DNA of 64,000 nt from Bryobacteraceae bacterium (GTDB lineage: Bacteria > Acidobacteriota > Terriglobia > Bryobacterales > Bryobacteraceae): the NCBI GenBank assembly GCA_025980665.1, contig JAICXC010000008.1:1-64000 (forward strand), in the 5' to 3' direction. The position numbers were made by a program, and so were the translations under genes. Of the stretch, positions 16,387 to 25,575 are shown one piece after another (the first letter of the stretch is position 1; the number at the start of each line of letters is the position of its first letter). Under the pieces are notes generated by a model. That model did not search any database and had not been told where the DNA came from. It worked only from the letters and a program-made list of their open reading frames with translations.

Positions 16387-17756
16387 ACGGCAGCGCCTTT
16401 GCTGACGCTTTCATTCAACACGGCCAGTTCGGGACTGATGTCCACGCGCCACGCGGGTTCGCCGGCGAACAGGCTCAGGCATCCGGCGGGCAGGCGGTTC
16501 AGCGATTCGGAAGCATAACGGCGGGACTCGGCGATCGCCGGCAGCGATTCCACCAACTGGCCTGCGATCATCACGGGACGCTGCAGAGCCTCGCAACTGG
16601 CGCCATTTTGCCCACAGGCAATACACTCGCTGGCGCGCGCCAGCACGTCGTGGTCGGCCGCGCGAAAGATCTGCTTGGCCCCCGGCAAAGTTTGCTTGTC
16701 GTGACTGAGCTTGACGGGATAGCGGCGGCTGCTGCCCGCCTCCAGTTCCACCAGCTTGTACACTACGCCGAGCGAGGGCGCGTCGGCCGACGTAGCCAGT
16801 TCCGTTCCCACGCCGAACACGTCGATGGGCGCGCGGGCTGCCATCAGCTCCTGAATCTTGTACTCATTCAGATCGCCCGTGGCCATAATCTTGGAATCGC
16901 GCAACCCGGCTTCGTCCAGAATGCGCCGGACCGCAACCGCGAGCTCGCCCAGGTTGCCGCTGTCCAGCCTCACTCCCCACAGCGGGCGCCCGAGTGACGC
17001 AGCGCGCCGGGCGCCTTCCATGGTGTCGTACGTATCGATCAGGTATACCGTGCTGTCGCCCAGCAACTGCTGCAATCGTTCGAAGGCCGCCAACTCGCTG
17101 GGAAACGACATGACCCAGGAGTGCCCCGCGGTGCCGAACACCGGCACGCCATAGCGGAACCCTGTCTCCGAATTGCTGGTGCCCGTACAACCGCCGATAT
17201 AAGCCGCACGAGCCGCCAGCACTCCGGCTTCGGGCGAATGCGCGCGGCGGGTTCCGAACTCGACCACATCGCGGCCCAGAGCCGCTCGCACCACACGCGC
17301 CGCCTTGGTGGCGATGGTCGATTGAAACCCGATGGTTGCCAGCAGATAAGTTTCGATTAGCTGTGCTTCGATCAAGGGCGCTCGCACGGTCAGGAACGGC
17401 TCGCCTGCGAAGAGCGGCGTGCCTTCGCGCACGGCAAAAAGATCGCCTGTGAATCGCAAACCGGCGAGCATGTCGAAGAATTCGGAATGCGTATGCTCGA
17501 ACTGCGGCAGCGTTTTGAGATACGCGATCTCCGCGGCGGTGAATTTTAAATTCTGGAGATAGTCGACCGCCTGGGCCAGTCCAGCGGCGAGGATAAAGTT
17601 GCGATTCCAAGGCAGACGCCGGACGAACAACTCGAATGTCGCGCGATTGTCGGCCTTGCCAGCCTCAAAATAGCCGGCCGCCATGGTGAGCTCATAGAGA
17701 TCCGTGTTGAGCGCCGCACCAAGCTTCGGTTCGTTCGGCTCGGCCGGATCGCTCAC
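16383..17756 (-). CDS. pncB: Nicotinate phosphoribosyltransferase
   Basis: A 457-residue NAPRTase. Begins ALNTDLYELTMAAGYFEAG, typical of the family, and contains FGTRRAHSPEAG (~167-178), GTSNSETGFRYGVPVFGTAGHSWV, and YDTMEGARRAA. Start is GTG 17756, whose first base overlaps the TAG stop of the DUF4340 gene. It feeds NAD synthesis with the adjacent nicotinamidase. Confidence 0.94.
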   Translation of the reverse strand: MSDPAEPNEPKLGAALNTDLYELTMAAGYFEAGKADNRATFELFVRRLPWNRNFILAAGLAQAVDYLQNLKFTAAEIAYLKTLPQFEHTHSEFFDMLAGLRFTGDLFAVREGTPLFAGEPFLTVRAPLIEAQLIETYLLATIGFQSTIATKAARVVRAALGRDVVEFGTRRAHSPEAGVLAARAAYIGGCTGTSNSETGFRYGVPVFGTAGHSWVMSFPSELAAFERLQQLLGDSTVYLIDTYDTMEGARRAASLGRPLWGVRLDSGNLGELAVAVRRILDEAGLRDSKIMATGDLNEYKIQELMAARAPIDVFGVGTELATSADAPSLGVVYKLVELEAGSSRRYPVKLSHDKQTLPGAKQIFRAADHDVLARASECIACGQNGASCEALQRPVMIAGQLVESLPAIAESRRYASESLNRLPAGCLSLFAGEPAWRVDISPELAVLNESVSKGAAV

Positions 17757-19090
17757 TACTTCTTCTTTCCGTCTTTGGTTTCCGGAGGAGGTGCGGGCTG
17801 AACCCCCGCCGCTGCTTCGCGCAGACCATTCACAGCGTTGGCATCGAGCTGATAGAGCGAACTGTCGTTTTCACGCCGCGCCAGGAAATTAGGACCTGCG
17901 GCCGCAATCTGAACCTTCTCCGTCCGCTTGCCGTCATTCGATACCACGGTCAATTCCAGAGCGGGGGTGGTAAAACCGCTGTCGACGAACTTCGTCGCGG
18001 CGAGATCGCGCAGCTTGTCAATCAAATTCTGAACCGAGAGCGAATCCATCGTCTTGCCGCCGGAGGTCCAGTTTTCGCCGGATTTTTCGATCACTTTGCT
18101 CTGGCCGCCATCCTTAATCTCAATTCGGTTCGGATCGTTAAACGCAAAGTCGAAGACTTTCTTGTTGCGGAAATCATCTAGCGACTTGTTGAGCCCATCA
18201 GCGATTTCCTTAGTGATCTTGTAGGCACCGTCCTGCGTGCTGACTTTAGCGTAATAGTCGTCCTTGGCTTTGCGGACCTCGAAGGTCAGCGTTCCTTCAG
18301 CGCCGGTCACCTTTGCGATCGCGGTCTTCTGGCCGCTGGCGAACGCCGCCGCGGCAGCCTTCGGATCGGTATCGGTATCCATCGAGGCGTCCTTTAGTTT
18401 GCGAACCAGCTCGTCCACCTGAAAGCTGTCAGCACGCATGGGTTTGGGTTTCAGGACCTGCCAATCGGTTCCGGCGCGTCCGAACTCGATAGGGGGTTTC
18501 CCGGCAACCTCCAGCTCCACGCGGCTAAGCTTGTCCTGGTCGAATACCAGCAGATGCTTCTCGCGCAGATCCTTAGACTGCTTATCGAGCGACGTTTTCC
18601 CAAAACTGGCGATGGTGAACAGGCGTTTATCGCCGTCGAGCATGGCGTACGCACCGCCGTCGGTAGGCGTATCCTCGCCGATGCGCAGTACGTGGGTTTT
18701 GCCGTCCGCCATCGTAAGCGTAATCCCGATGCGCGGCGGTTCCAAGCCGTACGATGAAAGATTACTCGCGTTTTCGTCCACCACCCGATCCGAGGAAAGA
18801 GTTGCCGCGGCGGTTGTGATTGCCCCCACCGCGCTTTGGTCAGCGGCCATCGGCTGCGGCCCAGTGATGGACCACTTGCCGGACCCGTCTCGTTTGACCA
18901 CAGTAGTTTCGCCGTCACGATGCCGGATTTCGACCTGCTTGATCTCGTTTTCCTTGAGATCCAGGATTTTCGGCGCAGCTTTGGGGTCGCCTTTGGCCGC
19001 CTTGGCTGCTTCCGAGCGATTCGACCAGTACACCAGCCCGCCGAGTCCGGCCAGAACCGCGGCTGCGATCAACAAACGCGCGAACTTCAT
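17756..19090 (-). CDS. DUF4340 protein, exporter-associated
   Basis: 444 residues with one N-terminal membrane helix (about 5-25, LLIAAAVLAGLGGLVYW) and a long extracytoplasmic part with repeated beta-strand modules; this is the DUF4340 layout. These proteins usually stand beside GldF/GldG-type ABC genes, as here. Its substrate is unknown. The C-terminus is Pro/Lys-rich. It starts 18 bases after the GldG-like gene. Confidence 0.85.
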   Translation of the reverse strand: MKFARLLIAAAVLAGLGGLVYWSNRSEAAKAAKGDPKAAPKILDLKENEIKQVEIRHRDGETTVVKRDGSGKWSITGPQPMAADQSAVGAITTAAATLSSDRVVDENASNLSSYGLEPPRIGITLTMADGKTHVLRIGEDTPTDGGAYAMLDGDKRLFTIASFGKTSLDKQSKDLREKHLLVFDQDKLSRVELEVAGKPPIEFGRAGTDWQVLKPKPMRADSFQVDELVRKLKDASMDTDTDPKAAAAAFASGQKTAIAKVTGAEGTLTFEVRKAKDDYYAKVSTQDGAYKITKEIADGLNKSLDDFRNKKVFDFAFNDPNRIEIKDGGQSKVIEKSGENWTSGGKTMDSLSVQNLIDKLRDLAATKFVDSGFTTPALELTVVSNDGKRTEKVQIAAAGPNFLARRENDSSLYQLDANAVNGLREAAAGVQPAPPPETKDGKKK

Positions 19091-19108
19091 GACAGTATCC
19101 TTGAGATC

Positions 19109-20473
19109 CTATCTGCGCTTCCACCACACGCCGACACCCGCGATGATGATCGCCAGCGGGAGCAGAACCACGCTACCGTAGAACAGCATCGTCGCCTGGC
19201 GCGGATTCATATTGAGCCGCCGATCCTCGGGATCCTTGGGCCGGATGGAGATCAGATCCTCATCCGAGCTCAGCCAGTTGAGCATGTTCATGTAAAGATC
19301 GCGGTTTCCGTTGAAAGCGAGAAATCCGTTGCTGATCCAGCGTGACGTGCCGACCACCACGAAACGGCCGTTGCCGTTTTCCTTACCGGTGGTATAAGTC
19401 CCGGCAGCCGCCAGAACGCGTGCGCCAGGTTTCGCGGATTTCACGTCGACCCGCGGATTCTTCAGATCTTCCGTTGCCACGGCGTCATCGGTGGTCGAAA
19501 ACAGGGGCGAGACCATTGTTTTGTCGCCCTTGGTCACTTCGAGGGAGCGCGTGATCGGGAAACCCGTCGGCAGTTCTTTCATGTCGCGCACAATGGCGTG
19601 ATCGCCGTACTTGGTCACGATCGGGAACTCGGGCCCCAGGTTGAACAGTTGTCCCACGCCGCTCAAATCCAGCACCAGGTTATTGTCCATCTTGACGCCC
19701 CAGCTATCCAGCACCGCAACCAGGCCGGGGTTCTCATCGATTTCGGATTTGAATTTTAGCGGGGGATCCAGCATGATCAGTGCCCGGCCGCCGTTCTCGA
19801 CGTAGGCTTTGATCGCGTCCACCGCCGGCTGCAGGTAATTCCGTTTGGGGCCGGCCACTACCAGGATGGTGCAGTCGGTGGGAATTTCCGGTTTGGGGAT
19901 CAGCGGGACCACCTTGGTCTTGTAGTTGTTCTTTTCCGTTAGATCCTTGGCGTTTCCGAATCCGTCGCTGCCGGTGGTATCGGTAGTAGCGGCTTCACCG
20001 AACCCACTGGTAAAGCAGACCGTGCGATCGCCGCCCTTGAGCGCGCGGACCATCGCACCGGTGACTTCTTCTTCGGTTAAACTCTTGGCAGTTTCAGTCT
20101 TATTGCCGACGGTGACCAAGATGGTCGGAACGCTTTTCACCCCGGCGGCGATTGCCTCGGTGCGTTTCTTGTCCACGTCCTGATATTCCACCGTGACTTT
20201 CGGCGACAGTCCCTTGTAGCGGTCGAACAGATCCTTGGCGTTATCGAAGCCGGTGGGACGATCCCAATACGTGATCGCCAGGTCCCCCTGCAGATTCTTG
20301 ATGACTTTGGCGGTCTGATCGGAAAGTGTGTATTTTTTATTGGCCGTCGAATCGAAGCTCTTGTTGTAGCGCTGCGCCAGGAAATTGACGACGCCCAGAA
20401 TCGCGATGATGATTACGGTGTAGACGGCCGCCTGGGCGAAGTTCGCGGCGCGATGAGTCTTGGTATTTGCCAT
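19109..20473 (-). CDS. GldG-like ABC exporter auxiliary subunit
   Basis: 454 residues: an N-terminal membrane helix (about 15-35), a large extracytoplasmic domain of the ABC_transp_aux type (YTLSDQTAKVIKNLQGDLAITYW; TILVVAGPKRNYLQPAVDAIKAYVENGGRALIMLDPP) and a C-terminal membrane helix followed by WWKRR. Start ATG 20473 shares one base with the permease stop (TAATG) and has GGAGG seven bases before it, so I prefer it to the in-frame ATG at 20485. Confidence 0.87.
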   Translation of the reverse strand: MANTKTHRAANFAQAAVYTVIIIAILGVVNFLAQRYNKSFDSTANKKYTLSDQTAKVIKNLQGDLAITYWDRPTGFDNAKDLFDRYKGLSPKVTVEYQDVDKKRTEAIAAGVKSVPTILVTVGNKTETAKSLTEEEVTGAMVRALKGGDRTVCFTSGFGEAATTDTTGSDGFGNAKDLTEKNNYKTKVVPLIPKPEIPTDCTILVVAGPKRNYLQPAVDAIKAYVENGGRALIMLDPPLKFKSEIDENPGLVAVLDSWGVKMDNNLVLDLSGVGQLFNLGPEFPIVTKYGDHAIVRDMKELPTGFPITRSLEVTKGDKTMVSPLFSTTDDAVATEDLKNPRVDVKSAKPGARVLAAAGTYTTGKENGNGRFVVVGTSRWISNGFLAFNGNRDLYMNMLNWLSSDEDLISIRPKDPEDRRLNMNPRQATMLFYGSVVLLPLAIIIAGVGVWWKRR

Positions 20474-21237
20474 TATGCCCTCCACCGGATCGATTCCATG
20501 GCCCGCGATGTCATAAATAGGCCGAACACGATCACACTTAAGTAGTAGATCGCGTCCTTAGAGTCGAGCACGCCGCGCATGAAAGACTCGAAGTGCGAGG
20601 TCACGGAAAGATAGCTGATCACCGAGTAAAGTCTGGACGAATCAAACTGCGATACCCAATCCAGCACCCACAGCAGCAGGCACACGCCGAACGTCGCCAC
20701 GCCGGCGACAATCTGATTGCGCGTGGTTGCGGAAATGAACGTCCCGATCGATAGCAGGCATCCGCCTTGCAGGATCAGGCCGAGATAACCGACGGCCATC
20801 GGCCGCCAGTCGGGATTTCCATACGCGAACAGCACCAGCATGTTCAGTCCCGCAACGGCCAGAATCGCCAGGTACAGGACAAATGCCGCCAGCCACTTGC
20901 CGAGAATGATCTCGTAATCGCGCAGGGGCGAGGTCACCAGCAGTTCGATGGTGCCGGTGCGTTTTTCCTCAGCGAACAGGCGCATTGTGATCATGGGAAT
21001 GATGAACAGCCCAACCACACTCATATTGGAGAGAACGTTGCGAACCACCCATTCATTTACGCTGAGAGGAACCGACTGGCCCATCATGGTCGCTTGCAGG
21101 CTCTGGCGCAGGAAAAACTGAACCGCTGAAAAGAAGAAGAAGCCGACGATTAATGCGAAGAAACACATCACGCCGTATGCGATTGGCGAGCGAAAATAGC
21201 TGCTTAGTTCCTTGCGGGCAATAGTAAACGTATTCAT
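20473..21237 (-). CDS. ABC-2 type permease (GldF-like)
   Basis: 254 residues, six membrane helices, with the conserved SYFRSPIAYGVM near the start, MRLFAEEKRTGTIELLVTSPLRDYEIILGKW (about 85-115) and a C-terminal MTSRAMESIRWRA. This is the permease of GldFG-like exporters. The ATG overlaps the ATPase stop (ATGA). Confidence 0.9.
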   Translation of the reverse strand: MNTFTIARKELSSYFRSPIAYGVMCFFALIVGFFFFSAVQFFLRQSLQATMMGQSVPLSVNEWVVRNVLSNMSVVGLFIIPMITMRLFAEEKRTGTIELLVTSPLRDYEIILGKWLAAFVLYLAILAVAGLNMLVLFAYGNPDWRPMAVGYLGLILQGGCLLSIGTFISATTRNQIVAGVATFGVCLLLWVLDWVSQFDSSRLYSVISYLSVTSHFESFMRGVLDSKDAIYYLSVIVFGLFMTSRAMESIRWRA

Positions 21238-22241
21238 TTTGCCTCCTCCGCCGCGACTTGCGGCCCAGACTCCGATATCGCATCTGATTTCGAAGCGGTC
21301 AACTCCAGGAAGATCTCTTCGAGGCTGAGGCCCATGCCGTGCAGCTCATTTAGCTGCCAGCCGGCCTCGATTACAGCTCGTGCCAACTCTGGCCGCACAT
21401 GGCTGCCTTGCTGGCTTTCCACCGTAAAGCGAGCCCGAGCATCCTTGGCGTCCTTCGCGATCACGCGGCTCACACCAGCAACCTTCTCCAGCCTCTCGTG
21501 AACGCTCCGCACCCACTCGGGAGAAGCCGATCCATCGCGTGGAAGCACTTCCACCGCCACGGTTTCAGCGCCATGCAGACGGCTGCTGAGATTCTCCATC
21601 GTGTCTTGGGCCACCAGCTTGCCCCGGTTGATGATCATGACACGCTGGCAGGTCGCCTCCACTTCGGGCAGGATGTGAGTGGAAAGAATAATGGTGTGAT
21701 CGCCGGCCAGGCCCTTGATCAGATCGCGCGTTTCGATGATCTGGTGCGGGTCGAGACCGGACGTCGGTTCGTCCAGGATCAAAACATCGGGATTGTGTAC
21801 GATCGCCTGGGCCAGCCCCACGCGCTGGCGGTAGCCTTTGGACAGCTTGCCTATTTCTTTGTTGCGGACGTCGGTGATGGCGGTTTTCTGCATCACTTCA
21901 TCAATTCGGCCACGCAAGTTGGCCTTGGGTACGCCTTTAATTCGCCCCACGAACTCGAGGTATTCGATGACCTCCATTTCGGGGTAGACGGGAGGCGTCT
22001 CCGGAAGGTAACCGATCCGCCGCTTCACTTCCATGGGGTTCTCACGAACATCGAACCCGGCTACTTCCGCCGAACCCTCGGTGGGCGGCATGAAGCAGGT
22101 GAGCATGCGCATCGTGGTGGTCTTTCCGGCGCCATTGGGCCCCAGGAATCCCACGATCTGGCCTTTTTCTACTGCAAAAGAAATGTGATCGACCGCGACG
22201 TTTCGGGCGTATCGCTTGGTAAGCCCTTCGACTTTGATCAT
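21234..22241 (-). CDS. ABC transporter ATP-binding protein (GldA-like)
   Basis: 335 residues. Walker A GPNGAGKTT (~37-45), signature LSKGYRQRVGLAQAI, Walker B VLILDEPTSGLDP, H-loop STHILPEV. The C-terminal extension of about 110 residues follows the pattern of ABC-2 exporter ATPases. I start at ATG 22241 because the domain begins MIKVEGLTKRY there; a frame open to 22316 adds an unlikely N-terminus. First gene of the exporter string. Confidence 0.93.
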   Translation of the reverse strand: MIKVEGLTKRYARNVAVDHISFAVEKGQIVGFLGPNGAGKTTTMRMLTCFMPPTEGSAEVAGFDVRENPMEVKRRIGYLPETPPVYPEMEVIEYLEFVGRIKGVPKANLRGRIDEVMQKTAITDVRNKEIGKLSKGYRQRVGLAQAIVHNPDVLILDEPTSGLDPHQIIETRDLIKGLAGDHTIILSTHILPEVEATCQRVMIINRGKLVAQDTMENLSSRLHGAETVAVEVLPRDGSASPEWVRSVHERLEKVAGVSRVIAKDAKDARARFTVESQQGSHVRPELARAVIEAGWQLNELHGMGLSLEEIFLELTASKSDAISESGPQVAAEEAK

Positions 22242-22354
22242 AAGAATTAACTCAGAACGAGTGGAGATGGCCCTAAGACCCTCCATATCATAGAGGGAGA
22301 CGGCCTGAACTGTCAATCCGGCCCGTTTGGGATGTTATTCACCCGTAAGGGGTT

Positions 22355-22705
22355 CTATGCGTCCCGATGGACCGTGTCCGGCGCGAAAGCCGGAACGCAG
22401 ATGGCCACGTATTCAGCGCCTTGTGGAGTGCTGTAACGAACCCACTCGCCCTTCCGTGCGATCACCGCCTGGCCGGCTTGAATCTCCAACACGCCTTTGT
22501 CGTGTTGGACGTGCAGGGAGCCGTTTAGTACCACCGTGAATTCATCGAAATCGGGACACTGGCCGGGCTCCGACCAACCGGCCGGACTCCGCATACGGGC
22601 GACGCTGACCTGCGATTCGCGATTGTTCACTCGACCGACGTATTCCTCAATGATCTTGTTCCCTGGGACGGGAATCAGGTGGGGTGCTGATATCAATTCA
22701 GGCAT
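22355..22705 (-). CDS. Cupin-domain protein
   Basis: A 116-residue single cupin barrel. The first motif is FDEFTVVLNGSLHVQH (about 53-68) and the second is weak, so the metal ligands are incomplete and the barrel may bind a ligand without metal. Resembles EutQ/small-molecule cupins. A TACACT box lies six bases before the ATG. Confidence 0.78.
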   Translation of the reverse strand: MPELISAPHLIPVPGNKIIEEYVGRVNNRESQVSVARMRSPAGWSEPGQCPDFDEFTVVLNGSLHVQHDKGVLEIQAGQAVIARKGEWVRYSTPQGAEYVAICVPAFAPDTVHRDA

Positions 22706-22711
22706 GGAGAT

Positions 22712-22717
22712 AGTGTA
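22712..22717 (-). promoter_or_regulatory. -10-like box TACACT six bases before the cupin start
   Basis: Minus-strand TACACT, then six bases, then ATG 22705. No ribosome binding site fits between them and the -35 region is not consensus. Confidence 0.5.
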
Positions 22718-22726
22718 GCGGGCTGG

Positions 22727-23497
22727 TCACTTTCCGACCATGTGCTTCGGATCCCGGTTGTTCTCTTCGCAGATGCTCTCGATGAGATCCGTATCCGGTA
22801 TCAGACGCCATGCCAGATTGACAGTCCACGGCTTGGTATACGCTTCGGGGTCGTCGATAGTGACCTGGATGTCCATATGGCCGATCTTCGGCCGGGAGAA
22901 ACGTTCCGTGATGCGCAGGGCTTCGGTCCCTGGTAATCCTCGCATGTCCAGCCAGGTCTTGCCGTTTTGTCCGATCGTCTCCACGACGAACGTGTCTTTG
23001 TCCCAACGGCCGATCGAATACCCCATCCAGGTCGGTTCCGGATTCTTGGGGAGGGGCCGGCCGTCGGTGAAGATCTGCCGGTAGATGGTCCGGGATTCGT
23101 GCAGAAGCAGGGTCAGGTCTTCGGTCTGGACCAACTTGAGGCCGTCGGGGATGTTGTCCTTTTCCGGGATGCCGGAGGGCAAACAGGAAACGCCGGGATG
23201 ATCCTTGCCGTTGTTCGCGATGCGCTGATTGTAGAGATCCAGCGCCCACGGCTTGAGCGGTACTTCTTCCGGCTTCATGTCGGCGGCGAGGTTCAGCAGG
23301 TGCTTGGTTGGATTTTCCGGCATCCAGAAGCCAGACAGATCGATTTTTCCGTAAGATGTGCGCTGAGCGGGCGCATTCAAATCGACCTTGCCATCGGCCG
23401 TGCGCGGGACTCTTTTCCACGGATAGGGGTCCCATTGCGCGCTTGCCACCGTGGTGATGGTGAGCATTATCGCCGCAGTTTTGAATGTTCGGATCAT
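22727..23497 (-). CDS. Exported protein of unknown function
   Basis: 256 residues with a signal peptide (1-20, ending ASA). Shares the RTADGKVDLNAPAQRTSYGKIDLSGFWMP style of a large paralogous family of secreted acidobacterial proteins with no assigned function. Later segments (WMGYSIGRWDKDTFVVETIG and ALRITERFSRP) suggest a beta-rich fold. GGGGAG precedes the ATG. The 142-base gap upstream holds nothing I recognise. Confidence 0.7.
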   Translation of the reverse strand: MIRTFKTAAIMLTITTVASAQWDPYPWKRVPRTADGKVDLNAPAQRTSYGKIDLSGFWMPENPTKHLLNLAADMKPEEVPLKPWALDLYNQRIANNGKDHPGVSCLPSGIPEKDNIPDGLKLVQTEDLTLLLHESRTIYRQIFTDGRPLPKNPEPTWMGYSIGRWDKDTFVVETIGQNGKTWLDMRGLPGTEALRITERFSRPKIGHMDIQVTIDDPEAYTKPWTVNLAWRLIPDTDLIESICEENNRDPKHMVGK

Positions 23498-23639
23498 GTC
23501 GCTCCCCGTTCTATTTCAGCCCGGCTGCCGACGTTTCGTACCCCCGGCTGCAGATGGCGAACCCCCAGAGGGTGTCGGTGTGTCGTTGCGCGGCGCATAG
23601 CCATCCAGCGTCCAGCACACAAATAACGAATTGGCAAAA

Positions 23640-24551
23640 TTACGCACGCACGTATTTATTGAACCAGTCAATCGTACGCTGCCAGGCAAGATCGGCTGCA
23701 GCTTTGTTGTAGCGTTCGGGCGTTGCATCGCTATTGAAGCCGTGAACCGCACCGGGGTAGATATAGCCCTCGTGTGGAACCCCGATTGTCTTCAAGGCCG
23801 CGTCGTACGCCGGCCAAGTCGCCGCCAACCGTGTGTCGAGCTCGCCGTGATGGACCAGAATCGCAGCCTTGATTTTTGGAATGTCGTCGTTGCCCGGAAC
23901 GGCACCGTAGAAGGGCGCCGCAGCCGCAATATCGGCTCCCAGCCTTACCGCTAGGGTGTTGGCGACGCCGCCGCCGTAACAGAAACCGGTGGCGCCGATC
24001 TTGCCGGTGCAATCCGGGCGCGCCTTCAGCCACCTCGCCGCGGCGACCATGTCCTCCAACATCTTCGGGCCGTTGACCTTGTTGAACAACTGGCCGCCGT
24101 TGTAATCGTCACCGGGAAAACCACCCACCGAAGTGAGTCCGTCCGGCGCAAAAGCCATGAAGTTAGCCAGCGCAAACCGCCGTGCGATGTCCTCGATATG
24201 AGGATTCAGGCCACGATTTTCGTGGACCACGATGATGCCGGGCAATTTTGTCGGCATCGCGTTTCGCGTGTCCGCGCTGACCGGCCGGACGAAATACCCT
24301 TTGATGCTTCCGTTACCTTGCGGTGAGGGCACAGTCTCATAAGTGGCCTTGATGCGGTCATCGGTCTTGGACACCTGCTGACCCAGAGCGTAGTTCGGCA
24401 TCAACGCCTCGACGATGGTTGCCGACGTCAGGCCGCCGATTGCAAATTTCTGTACGCCTTCCATGAAAGCTCGGCGGCTGATCTGGCCGTGAATAAACAG
24501 GTTGTAGAGTTGGATAGCCTCTTTGGGCAGTTTGGGTCTGGCTTGGTCCAT
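23640..24551 (-). CDS. Dienelactone-hydrolase-family protein with Tat-type N-terminus
   Basis: 303 residues. Residues 1-55 carry SRRAFM (25-30), a twin-arginine-like motif followed by a hydrophobic stretch, so it is probably exported folded. The alpha/beta-hydrolase part has the nucleophile cysteine in GATGFCYGGG (~190), an acid in HHGELDTR and the histidine in GAVHGF (~270): the Cys-Asp-His triad of dienelactone hydrolases. AAAGGAG lies before the ATG. Its natural ester or lactone substrate is unknown. Confidence 0.88.
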   Translation of the reverse strand: MDQARPKLPKEAIQLYNLFIHGQISRRAFMEGVQKFAIGGLTSATIVEALMPNYALGQQVSKTDDRIKATYETVPSPQGNGSIKGYFVRPVSADTRNAMPTKLPGIIVVHENRGLNPHIEDIARRFALANFMAFAPDGLTSVGGFPGDDYNGGQLFNKVNGPKMLEDMVAAARWLKARPDCTGKIGATGFCYGGGVANTLAVRLGADIAAAAPFYGAVPGNDDIPKIKAAILVHHGELDTRLAATWPAYDAALKTIGVPHEGYIYPGAVHGFNSDATPERYNKAAADLAWQRTIDWFNKYVRA

Positions 24552-24576
24552 GGCTCGCTCCTTTCCGGTGAATATA

Positions 24577-25563
24577 TCAGTTCTGTGCGAGTTCTACCAG
24601 AATGCCGTTAGGGTCGCGCACAAAGCCGACCTTGCCGTTGCCCAGCTTGACGTTTCCACCTTGGGTAACCGAGGAGCCACCGGCTGCCTTCACTGCGGCG
24701 ATGGCAGCATCGATATCGCGAACCTGCAGGCCGATCGCGGGCGCGCCGGGGTCGGGAATCCGAGGGGCGTAAGGCTTGCGATCCACACCCTTGAATTCCA
24801 CGAATCGCCAAGAGAGAGTTGTACCGGGAATCGTCACCTCCGCCGTTTGGACTTGGGCGCCCGGAGTTCCGAGGTTGCCGTCGTAATTCGAAGTCCAGGC
24901 ATTCGTCTTGACGGCGAAGCCGAAATGATCCCGATAGAACGCGGCCGCCTTTTCAGAGCTGGCCACCACCATGGAGCCAAACGTGGCGCCGATCACTTTG
25001 CCGCTGCCCGATCCCGCGGCGGTGGTTTGCGCCAGTTCTACATAATAACCATCGGGATCTTTCACGGTGACGACGCGGCCCGGTCCGCTGGAGCGCTTGA
25101 CGGGTGAACCGCCGGTAGTAACCACCTCTCCGCCGGCTTTCTTCGCAGCGGTGAGCGCGGCACCTACGTCATCCACATCCAGGACCAGCAGCGACGCGCC
25201 AGGATCCTGAATGCGCGGCTTCGCCGGATGCACATCCATATTGATGAACTCGGTGACCTCTATCGGCAACTCCGCGCCGGGGATCTTGAGCATCATGTTG
25301 CGGAACTTGGTGCCGGCCGGCACATCCACCAGGCCTCGAAGCGCGTCGTTCAGCGTGTTGGGTTTGGCGGTAAGCGCAGGGGCATTGTTCTGCAGATCCA
25401 AACCGAGCGCGTGGTAGAAAGCGTAACTCTTATCCAGATCGGCGACGCCCAGGATGTATTTCGTCAACTTGACGGCGTTGGGCTGAGTAGTCTGGCCGGG
25501 CGCGAGCGCGGCGAAAAACAAGCACGCAGAGACTAAGAGCGGTCGCATATTCGAATCGAGCAT
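24577..25563 (-). CDS. Exported two-domain VOC (glyoxalase-fold) protein
   Basis: 328 residues with a signal peptide (about 6-23, ending APG or PGQ), then two VOC modules (about 32-150 and 175-328). Each has a YILGVADLDKSYAFYHALG or MVVASSEKAAAFYRDHFG start and ends in a DPDGYYVELAQ / DPNGILVELAQ strand carrying the metal-ligand glutamate. Reaction unknown. M6 (25548) is an alternative start. It follows the dienelactone hydrolase in reading direction reversed: it is upstream of it with a 25-base gap, so the two probably share a transcript. Confidence 0.85.
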   Translation of the reverse strand: MLDSNMRPLLVSACLFFAALAPGQTTQPNAVKLTKYILGVADLDKSYAFYHALGLDLQNNAPALTAKPNTLNDALRGLVDVPAGTKFRNMMLKIPGAELPIEVTEFINMDVHPAKPRIQDPGASLLVLDVDDVGAALTAAKKAGGEVVTTGGSPVKRSSGPGRVVTVKDPDGYYVELAQTTAAGSGSGKVIGATFGSMVVASSEKAAAFYRDHFGFAVKTNAWTSNYDGNLGTPGAQVQTAEVTIPGTTLSWRFVEFKGVDRKPYAPRIPDPGAPAIGLQVRDIDAAIAAVKAAGGSSVTQGGNVKLGNGKVGFVRDPNGILVELAQN

Positions 25564-25575
25564 ATCACCTTGTAT

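Noticed and set aside
21399-22250. Plus-strand open frame opposite the ABC ATPase
   Set aside because: A shadow of a GC-rich gene; the minus strand carries full Walker motifs.
23498-23639. Possible regulatory RNA in the 142-base gap
   Set aside because: No riboswitch consensus or clear stem-loop with a T-run was found.
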